Shown: positions 1-7,251, counted from the first letter of the stretch. The stretch: 9,584 nucleotides of DNA from an uncultured Prevotella sp. (GCA_900319895.1 ONQK01000039.1:1-9584); one strand, 5' to 3'. Numbers and translations are program-made. The notes: a model not told the origin generated them from the letters alone.

Positions 1-493
1 CTGGGATGTAATAAAAAGGTAGTATTTTGGTGCGGCTGTCTGTCTCGTGGAGTTTCTTTTTCAGCACACTGGCGGTGTTTGTCGTTTGTACCAGCCAGTA
101 GTCTGTGTTGTTTTTATAATGTCGGAAGACTTCTCTTTTCAGCCACGATAGTATTTTGTTCTTGATGCTTTTGGCTTGGTCGAGTGTGAGCAGGTTGATA
201 TTGTGAAAATAGGTGTAGGCCGGTATGTCCAGGCGCATTTGCGGTGGGATGTTTCCTAGGCAGAGTACGGCATTGAAGCGATGGATGTTTTTTTTGTAGA
301 ATTGTTTGCGGTTGTGCAATGAGGCTTTCAGAATTTCTTTTTGGCTTACATGGGCAAGTGCCTCGGCGCAGCGTTTGTCGCCGAGTAGGAAAAACTGGAC
401 TGAGCGTTTTTCGAGTTCCCTGATGAGGTAGCGCAGCAGTTGCAGTGCGCCGCCTTCGTTGATGTAGAGTGAGTCGATGAGTAGCATTTTCAT
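1..493 (-). CDS. Glycosyltransferase, GT4-like, N-terminal part (runs off left edge)
   Basis: This gene is open to the window edge, so only its first 164 residues are visible. It begins MKMLLIDSLYINEGGALQLL: a short beta-strand followed by a Gly-Gly turn and a helix, the usual start of the N-terminal Rossmann domain of GT-B glycosyltransferases. A second typical element is TYFHNINLL near residues 94-102, which resembles the acceptor-side H-N motif of GT4 enzymes. The donor-binding C-terminal domain with its E-x7-E signature lies outside the window, so the sugar cannot be named. The ATG follows the polymerase stop codon with no gap (TAA then ATG), which suggests translational coupling. A second in-frame ATG at codon 3 (position 487) is an alternative start. 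The inferred role is cytoplasmic assembly of the lipid-linked repeat unit of the surface polysaccharide. Confidence 0.8.
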   Translation of the reverse strand, partial: MKMLLIDSLYINEGGALQLLRYLIRELEKRSVQFFLLGDKRCAEALAHVSQKEILKASLHNRKQFYKKNIHRFNAVLCLGNIPPQMRLDIPAYTYFHNINLLTLDQAKSIKNKILSWLKREVFRHYKNNTDYWLVQTTNTASVLKKKLHETDSRTKILPFYYIP

Positions 494-1813
494 TTATGCG
501 GTTTTAAAAGCAATGTATTTGACGAAAAAATAGGAGCACAGGAAGCCGCAGGTGAAGGCAAAGGAACTCAACAGGTCGCCGCGCAGGATGAACATGAGCA
601 GTCCTAGTAAGAGGAAGTAGAAAATTTGCCGGAATTTGTCGTTTTGGTAGATTTCGTAGTTCCAGTACCGGTCGTCGATTTTGGCTGTTGCAAAGGCAAG
701 GAAGAATACAAAAAGAATGACTCCGATGGTTCCGAAGTTGATGTATCCTTCTCCGAAATATGGCATGCTGATGTTGCTGAACCACAAGCCTTGTTGTTCT
801 GCGATGAAGGCTCCGCTTCCGATGGGCTTGGCTGGCCAAAAACTTCGGGGGACCCAAAAGAGGATGACGCCGAGAAGTTGTCGCCCGTAGGTGACGTAAT
901 CGCCTGTCAGCACGCGCATGAACATGCTGTAGGCATCGAAGTGTAGTTCTTCAAATTGCTCGAAATTCAGGGAAAATTCGACTTCGGTTTGGCTGGAATA
1001 TTCGCGGAATGTGTTGAGGAATGGGAACACTACCAGCAATCCGGTCATGATGGTGAGCACAAACACGTTTTTGCGTCTCAATGCGGGGATGAACCATAAT
1101 AAGACGGGGATGTACATGGCGGCTGTGGCAAATCGTGCCATACTGGTGGGCATGGCGGTCAGGATGAAGAATGTTCCGAGCAGGAACAGGGTTGGCTTAT
1201 GACGTACGCCTCGGATTGAGGCTCCAAGAAATAGAATCATCGTCATGGGGCGCAGGAAATTGTTCAGGAACAGGTCGAAAATACCACTTTCCTCGTTATT
1301 CCCGATGAATTCTCCTCCCCTGAAAAACAATGCGTAGATGTTGTAGCCGTTGTAGTGGAGGAAATAGAGGAAAATGCTGCTTGCCAGGACAATCAATGTG
1401 ATTTCACCTGTGGTGCCGATGGGGGATGGCCTCTGTCCCTTGTTTTCATTGGTTTGGGGTGTTGATGTGTTTTTTTTGGTTGAAATCAACAGGTATATGA
1501 TGTTGTAAAGAACCAGGATGCCTAAGACGTAGGAGCTTGTCAGGATGTATTCTTCTTCTTTGAATGTGGTCTTGAGGAAGTCTGTGTTGTTCTTGAACTG
1601 TATCATGGGGGCGATGCAGAAGAAGAACAGGAAGAACAGGTGGAATATCTTGTGCAGGGAGAACGGGCGTTCATCGCTTTGGTAGAATTGGTATGAGCAG
1701 ATGAATGCGATCACCAGGTTTATGGCTTCGAGCGGGAAGCTGTACCTGAATCCTTCGCTGAGTATCGGGATGCAGGAGAGGAGGAATGTTATGGCAATTA
1801 GGAATATTCTCAT
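494..1813 (-). CDS. wzy: Oligosaccharide repeat unit polymerase (Wzy-like)
   Basis: This is a 439-residue polytopic membrane protein with roughly ten or more hydrophobic segments, beginning MRIFLIAITFLL. It resembles O-antigen polymerases of the Wzy type. Supporting features are the stretch around residues 317-334 (ILFWVPRSFW, then KPIGSGAF), the NISMPYFGEGYINFG stretch at 347-361, and a hydrophilic loop at about 268-320, all matching the pattern of this family as I know it from Bacteroidota. Wzy joins undecaprenyl-linked repeat units at the periplasmic face of the inner membrane. The reading frame is open upstream to 2170, but those 119 extra residues are His/Arg/Pro-rich and lie antiparallel in frame with nothing: they are an out-of-frame reading of wzx. 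The ATG at 1813 overlaps the wzx stop as ATGA, which fixes the start. Polymerases diverge greatly, so the repeat-unit substrate cannot be inferred. Confidence 0.87.
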   Translation of the reverse strand: MRIFLIAITFLLSCIPILSEGFRYSFPLEAINLVIAFICSYQFYQSDERPFSLHKIFHLFFLFFFCIAPMIQFKNNTDFLKTTFKEEEYILTSSYVLGILVLYNIIYLLISTKKNTSTPQTNENKGQRPSPIGTTGEITLIVLASSIFLYFLHYNGYNIYALFFRGGEFIGNNEESGIFDLFLNNFLRPMTMILFLGASIRGVRHKPTLFLLGTFFILTAMPTSMARFATAAMYIPVLLWFIPALRRKNVFVLTIMTGLLVVFPFLNTFREYSSQTEVEFSLNFEQFEELHFDAYSMFMRVLTGDYVTYGRQLLGVILFWVPRSFWPAKPIGSGAFIAEQQGLWFSNISMPYFGEGYINFGTIGVILFVFFLAFATAKIDDRYWNYEIYQNDKFRQIFYFLLLGLLMFILRGDLLSSFAFTCGFLCSYFFVKYIAFKTA

Positions 1814-3111
1814 GTGGGTTGCGCAATGGGTTGGTGACGGCGATAATGTAAATACAGGATGAATGTATATAGGGCGAATCCTGCTATGACTGCCATTGAC
1901 ATGATGAGGGCCAGTTGTTGTTTCCCCAAGAATACGGCGACGAGCAGGATGGTTAAGATGGCGACATCGCGGATGAGGGCATAGCCGAAGAGCGTCCAGC
2001 TTTTTCCCTCTGAAATGACTTCGGCTTGGAATACGTTGGACAAACTTGTAAAGATGGTGTAGAAGACAGCAACGCTTAATACCAGCTTCAAACCCTCGAA
2101 TGTCGGTCCGTAAAGGGAGGCGATGAAGCCAGAGAACAACAGGACAACCAGTAGAGGGATCAGTACGCAAACCAAGTGTACTACAACCATTTGCCAGACG
2201 ATGGTCGAGTGTTTCTTATGGTTGGAAATGGCTCCTGAGAGGTGTGACAGCACGACGTTGTAAAGCAGTCCGGGGACAAATGTGATGACCGAACACCATT
2301 GAGTGGCTGCAGTGTAGACACCGACCTCGCCCAAGGATGCGTATCGTGTCATTAGGAAGAGGGCGCTGCTGTTGCAAAGGAAGTAGGAGAGGTCCTGGGC
2401 TGCAATGGGGAAAGAGAAAAACAGCAGTGACTTGGTGCTGCCTTTGCCTTTGTCTGGGGTTGGCTTAGGTAAAGTCTTGCAGATTCTGATAATGGGGATG
2501 GCGTTGAGCAGACTGTTGACAAGCAGGAAGAGGGTCAGTGCGCAGAATGCACCTTTGATTTGGTAGTAGTAGGTCAACGGGATGCTGGCGGCTAGCATGA
2601 CCAGGCCCGACAAAATGTTGTTGATGCCGATGGTCTTGAAGGCTTTGAAACCTGCTAAGATGCCGTTGAGCACTTTGGTGAGGGCCTGAAAGATGAGGAC
2701 GATGCCTAAAAAGCGGAATCCTATTGCCAAATGTGGCTCATTCAGCATTTTTGCTAGAGGATGGGCGAGGCTAAAGAGCAAGATGCAGAGGGCGATGCTG
2801 GTCAAAAGTGTGACTTTTATGCTTGACCAAAGTGTCTGAAAAATGTTGGCGGTCTTTTCTTCTTCAATGTGCTGGGCTATGAACTTGGTCGAAGTGATGC
2901 CCAGCCCTAGTGTTGAAAACATGGCAAGTTGGAACATCGTGGTCTTGATTAGTCCGTATTCGCCATACAAGTCTTTCCCTAGCAGGCGCCCGATGACTAC
3001 GCCTGAGATGAGCAGCAGGCCGTAGCCGATGCCGTTGCCTAGGACAGCCCAAAAGGAGTCTTTGAAAAGGCTGTTTTGTTTTAAGCGTATGATGTTCTGT
3101 CTTAAATGCAA
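1810..3111 (-). CDS. wzx: Polysaccharide flippase (Wzx-like, Polysacc_synt family), TTG start
   Basis: This 433-residue protein has about 12-14 hydrophobic segments and belongs to the polysaccharide transporter (PST/Wzx) branch of the MOP superfamily. The N-terminus is diagnostic: NSLFKDSFWAVLGN at residues 13-26, followed by GRLLGKDLYGEYG at 41-53 and the FSTLGLG and TKFIAQ elements at 65-80. Wzx moves undecaprenyl-diphosphate-linked repeat units across the inner membrane. There is no ATG in the frame before residue 59, and a stop codon lies at 3150-3148. The start is therefore placed at TTG 3111, 11 bases after the phosphatase stop, so that the conserved N-terminus is kept. A non-standard codon slightly upstream (ATC at 3138) cannot be excluded. 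The 3' end overlaps the polymerase start by four bases (ATGA), consistent with translational coupling. Confidence 0.88.
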   Translation of the reverse strand: MHLRQNIIRLKQNSLFKDSFWAVLGNGIGYGLLLISGVVIGRLLGKDLYGEYGLIKTTMFQLAMFSTLGLGITSTKFIAQHIEEEKTANIFQTLWSSIKVTLLTSIALCILLFSLAHPLAKMLNEPHLAIGFRFLGIVLIFQALTKVLNGILAGFKAFKTIGINNILSGLVMLAASIPLTYYYQIKGAFCALTLFLLVNSLLNAIPIIRICKTLPKPTPDKGKGSTKSLLFFSFPIAAQDLSYFLCNSSALFLMTRYASLGEVGVYTAATQWCSVITFVPGLLYNVVLSHLSGAISNHKKHSTIVWQMVVVHLVCVLIPLLVVLLFSGFIASLYGPTFEGLKLVLSVAVFYTIFTSLSNVFQAEVISEGKSWTLFGYALIRDVAILTILLVAVFLGKQQLALIMSMAVIAGFALYTFILYLHYRRHQPIAQPT

Positions 3112-3122
3112 AGATTGGGTTT

Positions 3123-3839
3123 TTAGGAGTTGGTGGATATGATTTTCTCAACTTGTTTGATGCGTTTGTTCGCCAGTTTCCCTTCAAGGAAGTATTTCAC
3201 GAATTTGAGGGAGTGGGTGTCTGTCCCGCAGAATTCGTAAAATTCTTTGTCGAGGAGCATTTCTGCTTTTTGTTTGGCAGTTTGTCCGTAAGCGCCAATG
3301 AGCGAGGGGATGTTGAGTTGGAATTTGATGTTTTTTTCTTTCAACTTCTTGTAATCGTTAATGTTCATGTATTGGTAGCGCTCTGGATGTGCTAAGATCG
3401 GCACATATCCTTTTACCTTGGTGTCAAAGAGTATTTGCTCCAGCCCGTAAGGTGGGTTCAGGTATGAGGTCTCTACGAGTATGTGATTTTTGGCGTGGCC
3501 CAGCGGAAGCATTTTTTTCTCTTCTTTTCTTTGTGTGAAGATGTTGTCCATCATGTTTTCTGCGGACAAATGCAATTTGATGCTTCCGTGATATTGCCTG
3601 AGCAACTCCTCGAAAACGATTGCCAAGTCTTCTGGCTGGTTGGGATAGTCTTCCATGATGTGTGGGGTGAGCCAGATTTCCTTGACCTTGTATTCCTCCC
3701 AAATCCTGAGGACATGCAGGGTCTCGGACATCTTTTGTATGCCGTCGTCGACGCCTGGCAGCAGATGGCAGTGGAAGTCAACGAATCCCTCGAGGATGCC
3801 GCTTTCTTTTATGGTCGTGTTCTTGGGGAAAAACCACAT
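3123..3839 (-). CDS. PHP-family tyrosine-protein phosphatase (CpsB/YwqE-like)
   Basis: This 238-residue soluble protein has every metal-ligand position of the CpsB/YwqE-type PHP phosphatases. Visible residues are H23 and H25 in DFHCH, D32 in GVDDG, H60 in LTPH, E94 in SAEN, E123 in LVETS, H151 in AHPERY, and D207 and H209 in GTDTH. Aligned by motif with the nine metal ligands I recall for pneumococcal Cps4B, all nine are present. The family is Mn-dependent and removes phosphate from the tyrosine-rich tail of the capsule tyrosine kinase. It is unrelated in fold to the low-molecular-weight phosphatase Wzb used by enterobacteria. The first 18 or so residues (MWFFPKNTT...) are an extension before the PHP domain. 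The ATG lies three bases after the kinase stop codon, so kinase and phosphatase should be made together. The substrate is inferred from family and neighbourhood. Confidence 0.92.
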   Translation of the reverse strand: MWFFPKNTTIKESGILEGFVDFHCHLLPGVDDGIQKMSETLHVLRIWEEYKVKEIWLTPHIMEDYPNQPEDLAIVFEELLRQYHGSIKLHLSAENMMDNIFTQRKEEKKMLPLGHAKNHILVETSYLNPPYGLEQILFDTKVKGYVPILAHPERYQYMNINDYKKLKEKNIKFQLNIPSLIGAYGQTAKQKAEMLLDKEFYEFCGTDTHSLKFVKYFLEGKLANKRIKQVEKIISTNS

Positions 3840-3842
3840 TTT

Positions 3843-6212
3843 CTAAATTTCTTGAATATAATTACCGTATCCATGTCCGTATCCATAGCCGTTGCGGTTG
3901 AAACCATATTTTCCTGTGATGATCTCCGTCCCGTTGAGGATGATGGACATGTTTTTGAGTTTTTGTTCGATGTAGTAAGTCTCCAAAATCGGCAGCAGGT
4001 CTCGTTCAAAGAGGCCGTTGCGGATGATGAACAGCGACATGTCGGCGTAGTCGGCGATGATTTTCGTGTCGGCTACGATTTCTACGGGGGCACTGTCGAT
4101 GAAGATGAGGTCGTATTCGCTGCGCAGCTCTTCCAAAAGTTGTCTGAGCCTGCCGTTGGCAAGAAGTTCTGCCGGGTTGGGGGGGATCATGCCAACGGGG
4201 ATGACATCAAGCGGTGTGCAGTCTTCATTGTGGGCGATGAGCGTGTGCCAGTCGATGCTCTTGTCTGAAAGGTAGTCTGAAATGCCTCTTTGTGGGTTGC
4301 CGACGTATTCAGACAGTGAGGCGCGGCGTATGTCCAAGTCGATGACTACCACTTTTTTGTCTTTGATGGCGAATGTGGCAGAGAGGTTCATGGTGATGAA
4401 GGTCTTTCCTGAACTTGGGTTGATGGATGTGACCAATATCACTTTTTTGTCATTGCCCTTGAGCATGAACTCGATGTTTGTCCGGATAACCCTGAAGGCT
4501 TCGTTCATGATGTTTCGTGTTTGGGGCTTCACTAGTATGCGATGCTCGTTTTGACCCTTGCTTTTGGATTTTTTGTAGATGGGAATCTCGCCGATGAATG
4601 GCGCGGAAAGGTTCTCGAGTTCTTTCTTGCCTCGTATGGTGGTGCTCAGTTTCTCGCGCATGAAGATCAAGAAGCATGGGAATAGCAATGCTAAAAGTGT
4701 CGCCAGCATGAGAACCTTGCTTTTCACGGGCGAGGTGGGGCGGAGTTTGCCCATGGGTGGGGTGATGACCCGGGTGTTGTAGGCCGTGAATGCTTGCGAG
4801 AGCTCGTTCTCCTCGCGTTTTTGCAGAAGATAGATGTACAATGCTTCTTTCACTTTTTGTTGGCGTTCTACGGACAGCAATTGTTTCGCTTTTGTCGGGC
4901 TTGAAGCAATTTGCCCTGTGTTCTTGCTTTGATTGCTTGCTACGCTGCTGATGTTGATTTTCAGTTGGTTGATGTGGTTGTTGATGGAAGCGCTGATGGA
5001 CTGTCTCATTGTGCTTAGTTGTTGGTCGAGGTCGACGACTAGCGGGTTGCTCTCACTGCTGTTTGCCACCAAGCTGTTGCGTTGCAGTTGCAGGGTGTTG
5101 TATTGGGCAATCATGCCGTCGAGCTGCTTGTCTTCGGCAATCATTCCGGTGGGCAGCGTCTGGTTTTTGTTCGAGTTGTTGTTCATGTAGCTCTTGATAT
5201 AGCTGGCCATTTGTAGCTGGCTATTCAAAAGAACCAGTTGCTGGTCGGCATTCTGGGCATTTTCCATGTAGATTTTAGTCGATGCTCCAATGTCGGGGAT
5301 GAGATTTTTGCTTTTGAACGAGGAAATGTCGCTGTCTACATTGCCGAGCTCTTGTTCGATGGCTATGAGCCTTTCGTTGATGAATTGTGATGTGCTGTTG
5401 GCAATTTGATTCTTGTCGGCAATCCAGTTTTCTTGGTAAACGCGGATGATGCAGTTCAAGATGTCTTCGGCCCTTTGGGCTATTTCATCGTTGTATTTCA
5501 AGTCTATCACTGCTGCTTCTTTGTTGCTGATGGCGGCTTTGAACCTTTTTGTGCTAATTTCCGCCGCGGTGTAGGTCGGGATGATGTTGATTTTTATGGT
5601 TTTTGCCTCTGTCAGCTGGCTGTAGGCGGTAGGGAGGACGTGAATATCGCCAATTGGGGTCTTGAACTTGGAGTTGAGTACGCCGCTGAACTCGCCGTCA
5701 TAGCTCTGCTTGTTTTTTTTCAGCTTACTGATGGTGATTTTCTTCTCAGGGGTTATTTCCAAGGTCATTGAGGCGCCTTCGGTGTCTTTTAGGTTGTCAA
5801 TGTTGATGGTCAGTGGCAGTTCTTTTCCGTATAGGACTTTCTTTTTGAGCCCTTCCCTGACGGTGTAGCTCTTGTGAAGTTCCATGCGTTTGACCACGCT
5901 TAGCATCACATCGGGCGACTCGATGGACAGCAGTTCATTGTAAACATTGGAGCTGTTGGTGAAAAGCCCCATGTCTGACAATGCGCCCAGCTCGCTTGAG
6001 AGTGAGCTGGCCCCGTTGCTTTCTTCCTTGATGAGAACGGATGCGAGGCGTGTGTAGGTGGGGGGGGTGCGGAGCAGGTAGATGATGGCGACACCCAGAC
6101 AGAGGGTCAGCGAAATGGCGAACCACCATTTCTTCTCGAGGCATAGCCCGAAGAACTCTCTAAACGTCAACTCGTTAGTGTGTGTATTGTTGCGGTTGTT
6201 TGTTGTTTCCAT
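3843..6212 (-). CDS. wzc: Fused polysaccharide co-polymerase and tyrosine autokinase (Wzc-like)
   Basis: This 789-residue inner-membrane protein controls polymer length and assembly. A Wzz-type N-terminal region includes a first membrane segment at about residues 29-47, then a large periplasmic region with probable coiled-coil stretches (about 270-340 and 370-420). A P-rich GKLRPTSP element at 488-495 precedes the second membrane segment (about 499-517). The cytoplasmic BY-kinase domain has NEAFRVIRTNI at 570-580, a Walker A at 596-604 (SINPSSGKT, with K603), a Walker A' at 621-630 (VVVIDLDIRR, with D625 and D627) and a Walker B ending in D706. The loop contains NPSS where many homologues have PGEG. 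The tail after residue 768 has five tyrosines (Y769, Y776, Y778, Y782, Y785), mostly alternating with Gly, which are the expected autophosphorylation sites. ATG is 12 bases after the wza stop; the stop is TAG, three bases before the phosphatase gene. Confidence 0.95.
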   Translation of the reverse strand: METTNNRNNTHTNELTFREFFGLCLEKKWWFAISLTLCLGVAIIYLLRTPPTYTRLASVLIKEESNGASSLSSELGALSDMGLFTNSSNVYNELLSIESPDVMLSVVKRMELHKSYTVREGLKKKVLYGKELPLTINIDNLKDTEGASMTLEITPEKKITISKLKKNKQSYDGEFSGVLNSKFKTPIGDIHVLPTAYSQLTEAKTIKINIIPTYTAAEISTKRFKAAISNKEAAVIDLKYNDEIAQRAEDILNCIIRVYQENWIADKNQIANSTSQFINERLIAIEQELGNVDSDISSFKSKNLIPDIGASTKIYMENAQNADQQLVLLNSQLQMASYIKSYMNNNSNKNQTLPTGMIAEDKQLDGMIAQYNTLQLQRNSLVANSSESNPLVVDLDQQLSTMRQSISASINNHINQLKINISSVASNQSKNTGQIASSPTKAKQLLSVERQQKVKEALYIYLLQKREENELSQAFTAYNTRVITPPMGKLRPTSPVKSKVLMLATLLALLFPCFLIFMREKLSTTIRGKKELENLSAPFIGEIPIYKKSKSKGQNEHRILVKPQTRNIMNEAFRVIRTNIEFMLKGNDKKVILVTSINPSSGKTFITMNLSATFAIKDKKVVVIDLDIRRASLSEYVGNPQRGISDYLSDKSIDWHTLIAHNEDCTPLDVIPVGMIPPNPAELLANGRLRQLLEELRSEYDLIFIDSAPVEIVADTKIIADYADMSLFIIRNGLFERDLLPILETYYIEQKLKNMSIILNGTEIITGKYGFNRNGYGYGHGYGNYIQEI

Positions 6213-6224
6213 GTTTTGCTTATC

Positions 6225-7031
6225 TTATTTAAATAGGACTACGGCAAGCGTTGTTAAGACGGACGTGAGCGAGATCCAGAACGATGGCGAGCGGGTCTCG
6301 TTGCCGTTTACTGTAGCTTGGCGCATGCGGGATTTATTGGGCTTGACGTAGATCACGTCGTTTTGTTGCATGAAATATACGGGTGATGACATGATGGCGT
6401 TGGCGTTGCATAGGTTGACCACATAGGCTTTCTGCAAGTCGCCCTCCTGCCGGAAAACAATCACGCTGTCGCGCTGTCCATAGATGGTCATGTCGCCGGC
6501 TTTTCCCAGTGCATCGATGATGGAAACCCTGTCGTGGTCGAAGCTGTATGGGCCGGGATTCTTGACCTCGCCCATTACGGTGAAATGAAGGTTCAAGAAC
6601 TCTACGGTTACCACAGCGTCTTTGGTCAGCCCGTTGCCGATGAGCGCGTCTTTGATGGTGGCTGCAACCTCTTGCCGTGTCTTGCCGGCCACGGGGATGC
6701 TGCCGACGATGGGAAAGTCGATGTTGCCGCCGGCATCTACCGTATAGCCCGACGTGCCGCTTGGGGTGAGCATCGACTGCTCCTTGGTCTGTCCTAAGAT
6801 TTGTGATGTGACGGGCAGGTTGAAGAGGTTGGTGAGCTGTGCATCTTTTGTCTTGACAATGATGGACACCTTGTCGCCTTTTTGGAGCCGGATGTCGGTG
6901 GCTGCGTTGGCAAAGACGTTCTCGCCGCCTTTAATATCTTGGAAGTATACTACGTTTTTAGGGGTTGTGCATGATGCTAATACCATTACAGCGAGCAATG
7001 TTGCTGTTTGAAACAAGTGGCGTATGTTCAT
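6225..7031 (-). CDS. wza: Polysaccharide export outer-membrane lipoprotein (Wza-like)
   Basis: This 268-residue protein starts with a lipoprotein signal peptide: MNIRH, a hydrophobic core, then a lipobox LASC with the lipidated cysteine at residue 21. The polysaccharide export domain follows at about residues 47-147 (LQKGDKVSI, then AGGNIDFPIVGSIPVAGKT), with an SLBB-like domain at about 150-235 (VMGEVKNPGPYSFD, then NDVIYVKPNK). The C-terminus (about 250-268) is a single hydrophobic segment ending in VVLFK, matching the pattern in which Wza's C-terminal helix crosses the outer membrane. It is shorter than E. coli Wza (about 380 residues), apparently with fewer SLBB repeats, as in other Bacteroidota homologues. 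It would form the outer-membrane exit channel working with the kinase encoded next. It is the first gene after the promoter at 7211-7218, with a leader of about 170 bases. Confidence 0.94.
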   Translation of the reverse strand: MNIRHLFQTATLLAVMVLASCTTPKNVVYFQDIKGGENVFANAATDIRLQKGDKVSIIVKTKDAQLTNLFNLPVTSQILGQTKEQSMLTPSGTSGYTVDAGGNIDFPIVGSIPVAGKTRQEVAATIKDALIGNGLTKDAVVTVEFLNLHFTVMGEVKNPGPYSFDHDRVSIIDALGKAGDMTIYGQRDSVIVFRQEGDLQKAYVVNLCNANAIMSSPVYFMQQNDVIYVKPNKSRMRQATVNGNETRSPSFWISLTSVLTTLAVVLFK

Positions 7032-7087
7032 AATTCTTTTGATATCGTTTGTTTAGTTTCTATCAGTCGTTGTCTTCTTTTTGTTGT

Positions 7088-7190
7088 GCAGGGGATGCAA
7101 ATTTGTGTACACTGGAGTCTTAAATATTTTTTAAATAAATAACTCATTCTTGTAGTATTTATTGTGATAAATTTGCTTTTTTTCCCCTGC
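7088..7190 (-). promoter_or_regulatory. Long-range inverted repeat in the wza leader, likely RNA stem
   Basis: GCAGGGGATGCAAATTT at 7088-7104 is matched by a reverse-complementary arm at 7169-7190. The pairs are GCAGGGG with CCCCTGC (7184-7190), A7095 with T7183, and GCAAATTT (7097-7104) with AAATTTGC (7169-7176). This gives 16 base pairs in two 8-bp blocks, with an internal loop of one base on one side and six on the other, enclosing 64 AT-rich bases. In the predicted wza transcript both arms lie in the leader, the second ending 56 bases before the ATG. No U-run follows, so it is not an intrinsic terminator. The function is unknown; leader RNA regulation or transcript stability are possible roles. 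Confidence 0.6.
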
Positions 7191-7212
7191 GTGTCTTTTT
7201 TAAGGACACGCA
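7188..7212. repeat. 8-bp dyad overlapping the operon promoter
   Basis: TGCGTGTC at 7188-7195 is the exact reverse complement of GACACGCA at 7205-7212, with a 9-base A/T-rich centre. The right arm shares its last two bases with the -7 box, and the likely transcription start falls in the right arm or centre. A transcript starting there would contain little of the first arm, so a protein-binding operator is more likely than an RNA hairpin. No T-run follows on the transcribed strand, so it is not a terminator. Confidence 0.55.
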
Positions 7213-7218
7213 AAGATA
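7211..7218 (-). promoter_or_regulatory. wza: Bacteroidota-type -7 promoter element (TATCTTTG)
   Basis: The minus strand reads TTCCGTATCTTTGCG; TATCTTTG matches the Bacteroides -7 consensus TAnnTTTG at all six fixed positions. The expected start of transcription is a few bases downstream, near 7202-7207, which gives a wza leader of about 170 bases. The -33 TTTG box is not present at the usual 19-21 base distance: those positions read ACGG or CCAC, and the nearest T-run ends only 15 bases upstream. The promoter is therefore probably weak by itself or activator-dependent. The start site is inferred from the consensus, not observed. Confidence 0.75.
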
Positions 7219-7225
7219 CGGAATT

Positions 7226-7251
7226 TTCTGCATAAAACCGTGGTTCTGCAT
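7226..7251. repeat. Pair of direct repeats flanking the expected -33 position
   Basis: TTCTGCAT occurs at 7226-7233 and again at 7244-7251, 18 bases apart start to start. On the minus strand the copies read ATGCAGAA, and the match continues upstream to 11 of 13 bases. They bracket the place where the promoter's -33 box should be (about 7238-7243) but is missing, which is a reasonable position for an activator. The repeats are short, and a chance origin in AT-rich DNA is possible. Confidence 0.35.

Noticed and set aside
1814..2170. 119-residue N-terminal extension of the polymerase reading frame
   Set aside because: It is an out-of-frame reading of wzx, rich in His, Arg and Pro, without membrane segments; the ATG at 1813 with its ATGA overlap gives a normal Wzy N-terminus.
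3483..4268. Plus-strand open frame of 261 codons across the phosphatase/kinase boundary
   Set aside because: It lies antisense to two well-supported genes with conserved motifs, and its protein (Val/Asp/Phe-rich) has no recognisable domain; it is a shadow of codon bias.
5406..5771. Plus-strand open frame of 121 codons inside the kinase gene
   Set aside because: It is antisense to the periplasmic region of the kinase, with no family resemblance and no promoter or start context of its own.
7105..7112. Perfect 8-base palindrome GTGTACAC in the leader
   Set aside because: A single short palindrome is expected by chance in DNA of this length, and nothing around it extends the symmetry.
7088..7190. 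Inverted repeats as an invertible promoter switch
   Set aside because: The promoter at 7211-7218 lies outside the repeats, and the arms differ by a T-run insertion, so inversion would only flip the leader; no recombinase gene is visible.
7188..7212. Dyad as an intrinsic terminator for the permease gene
   Set aside because: No T-run follows the second arm on the minus strand, and the dyad sits on the promoter about 150 bases after the permease stop.
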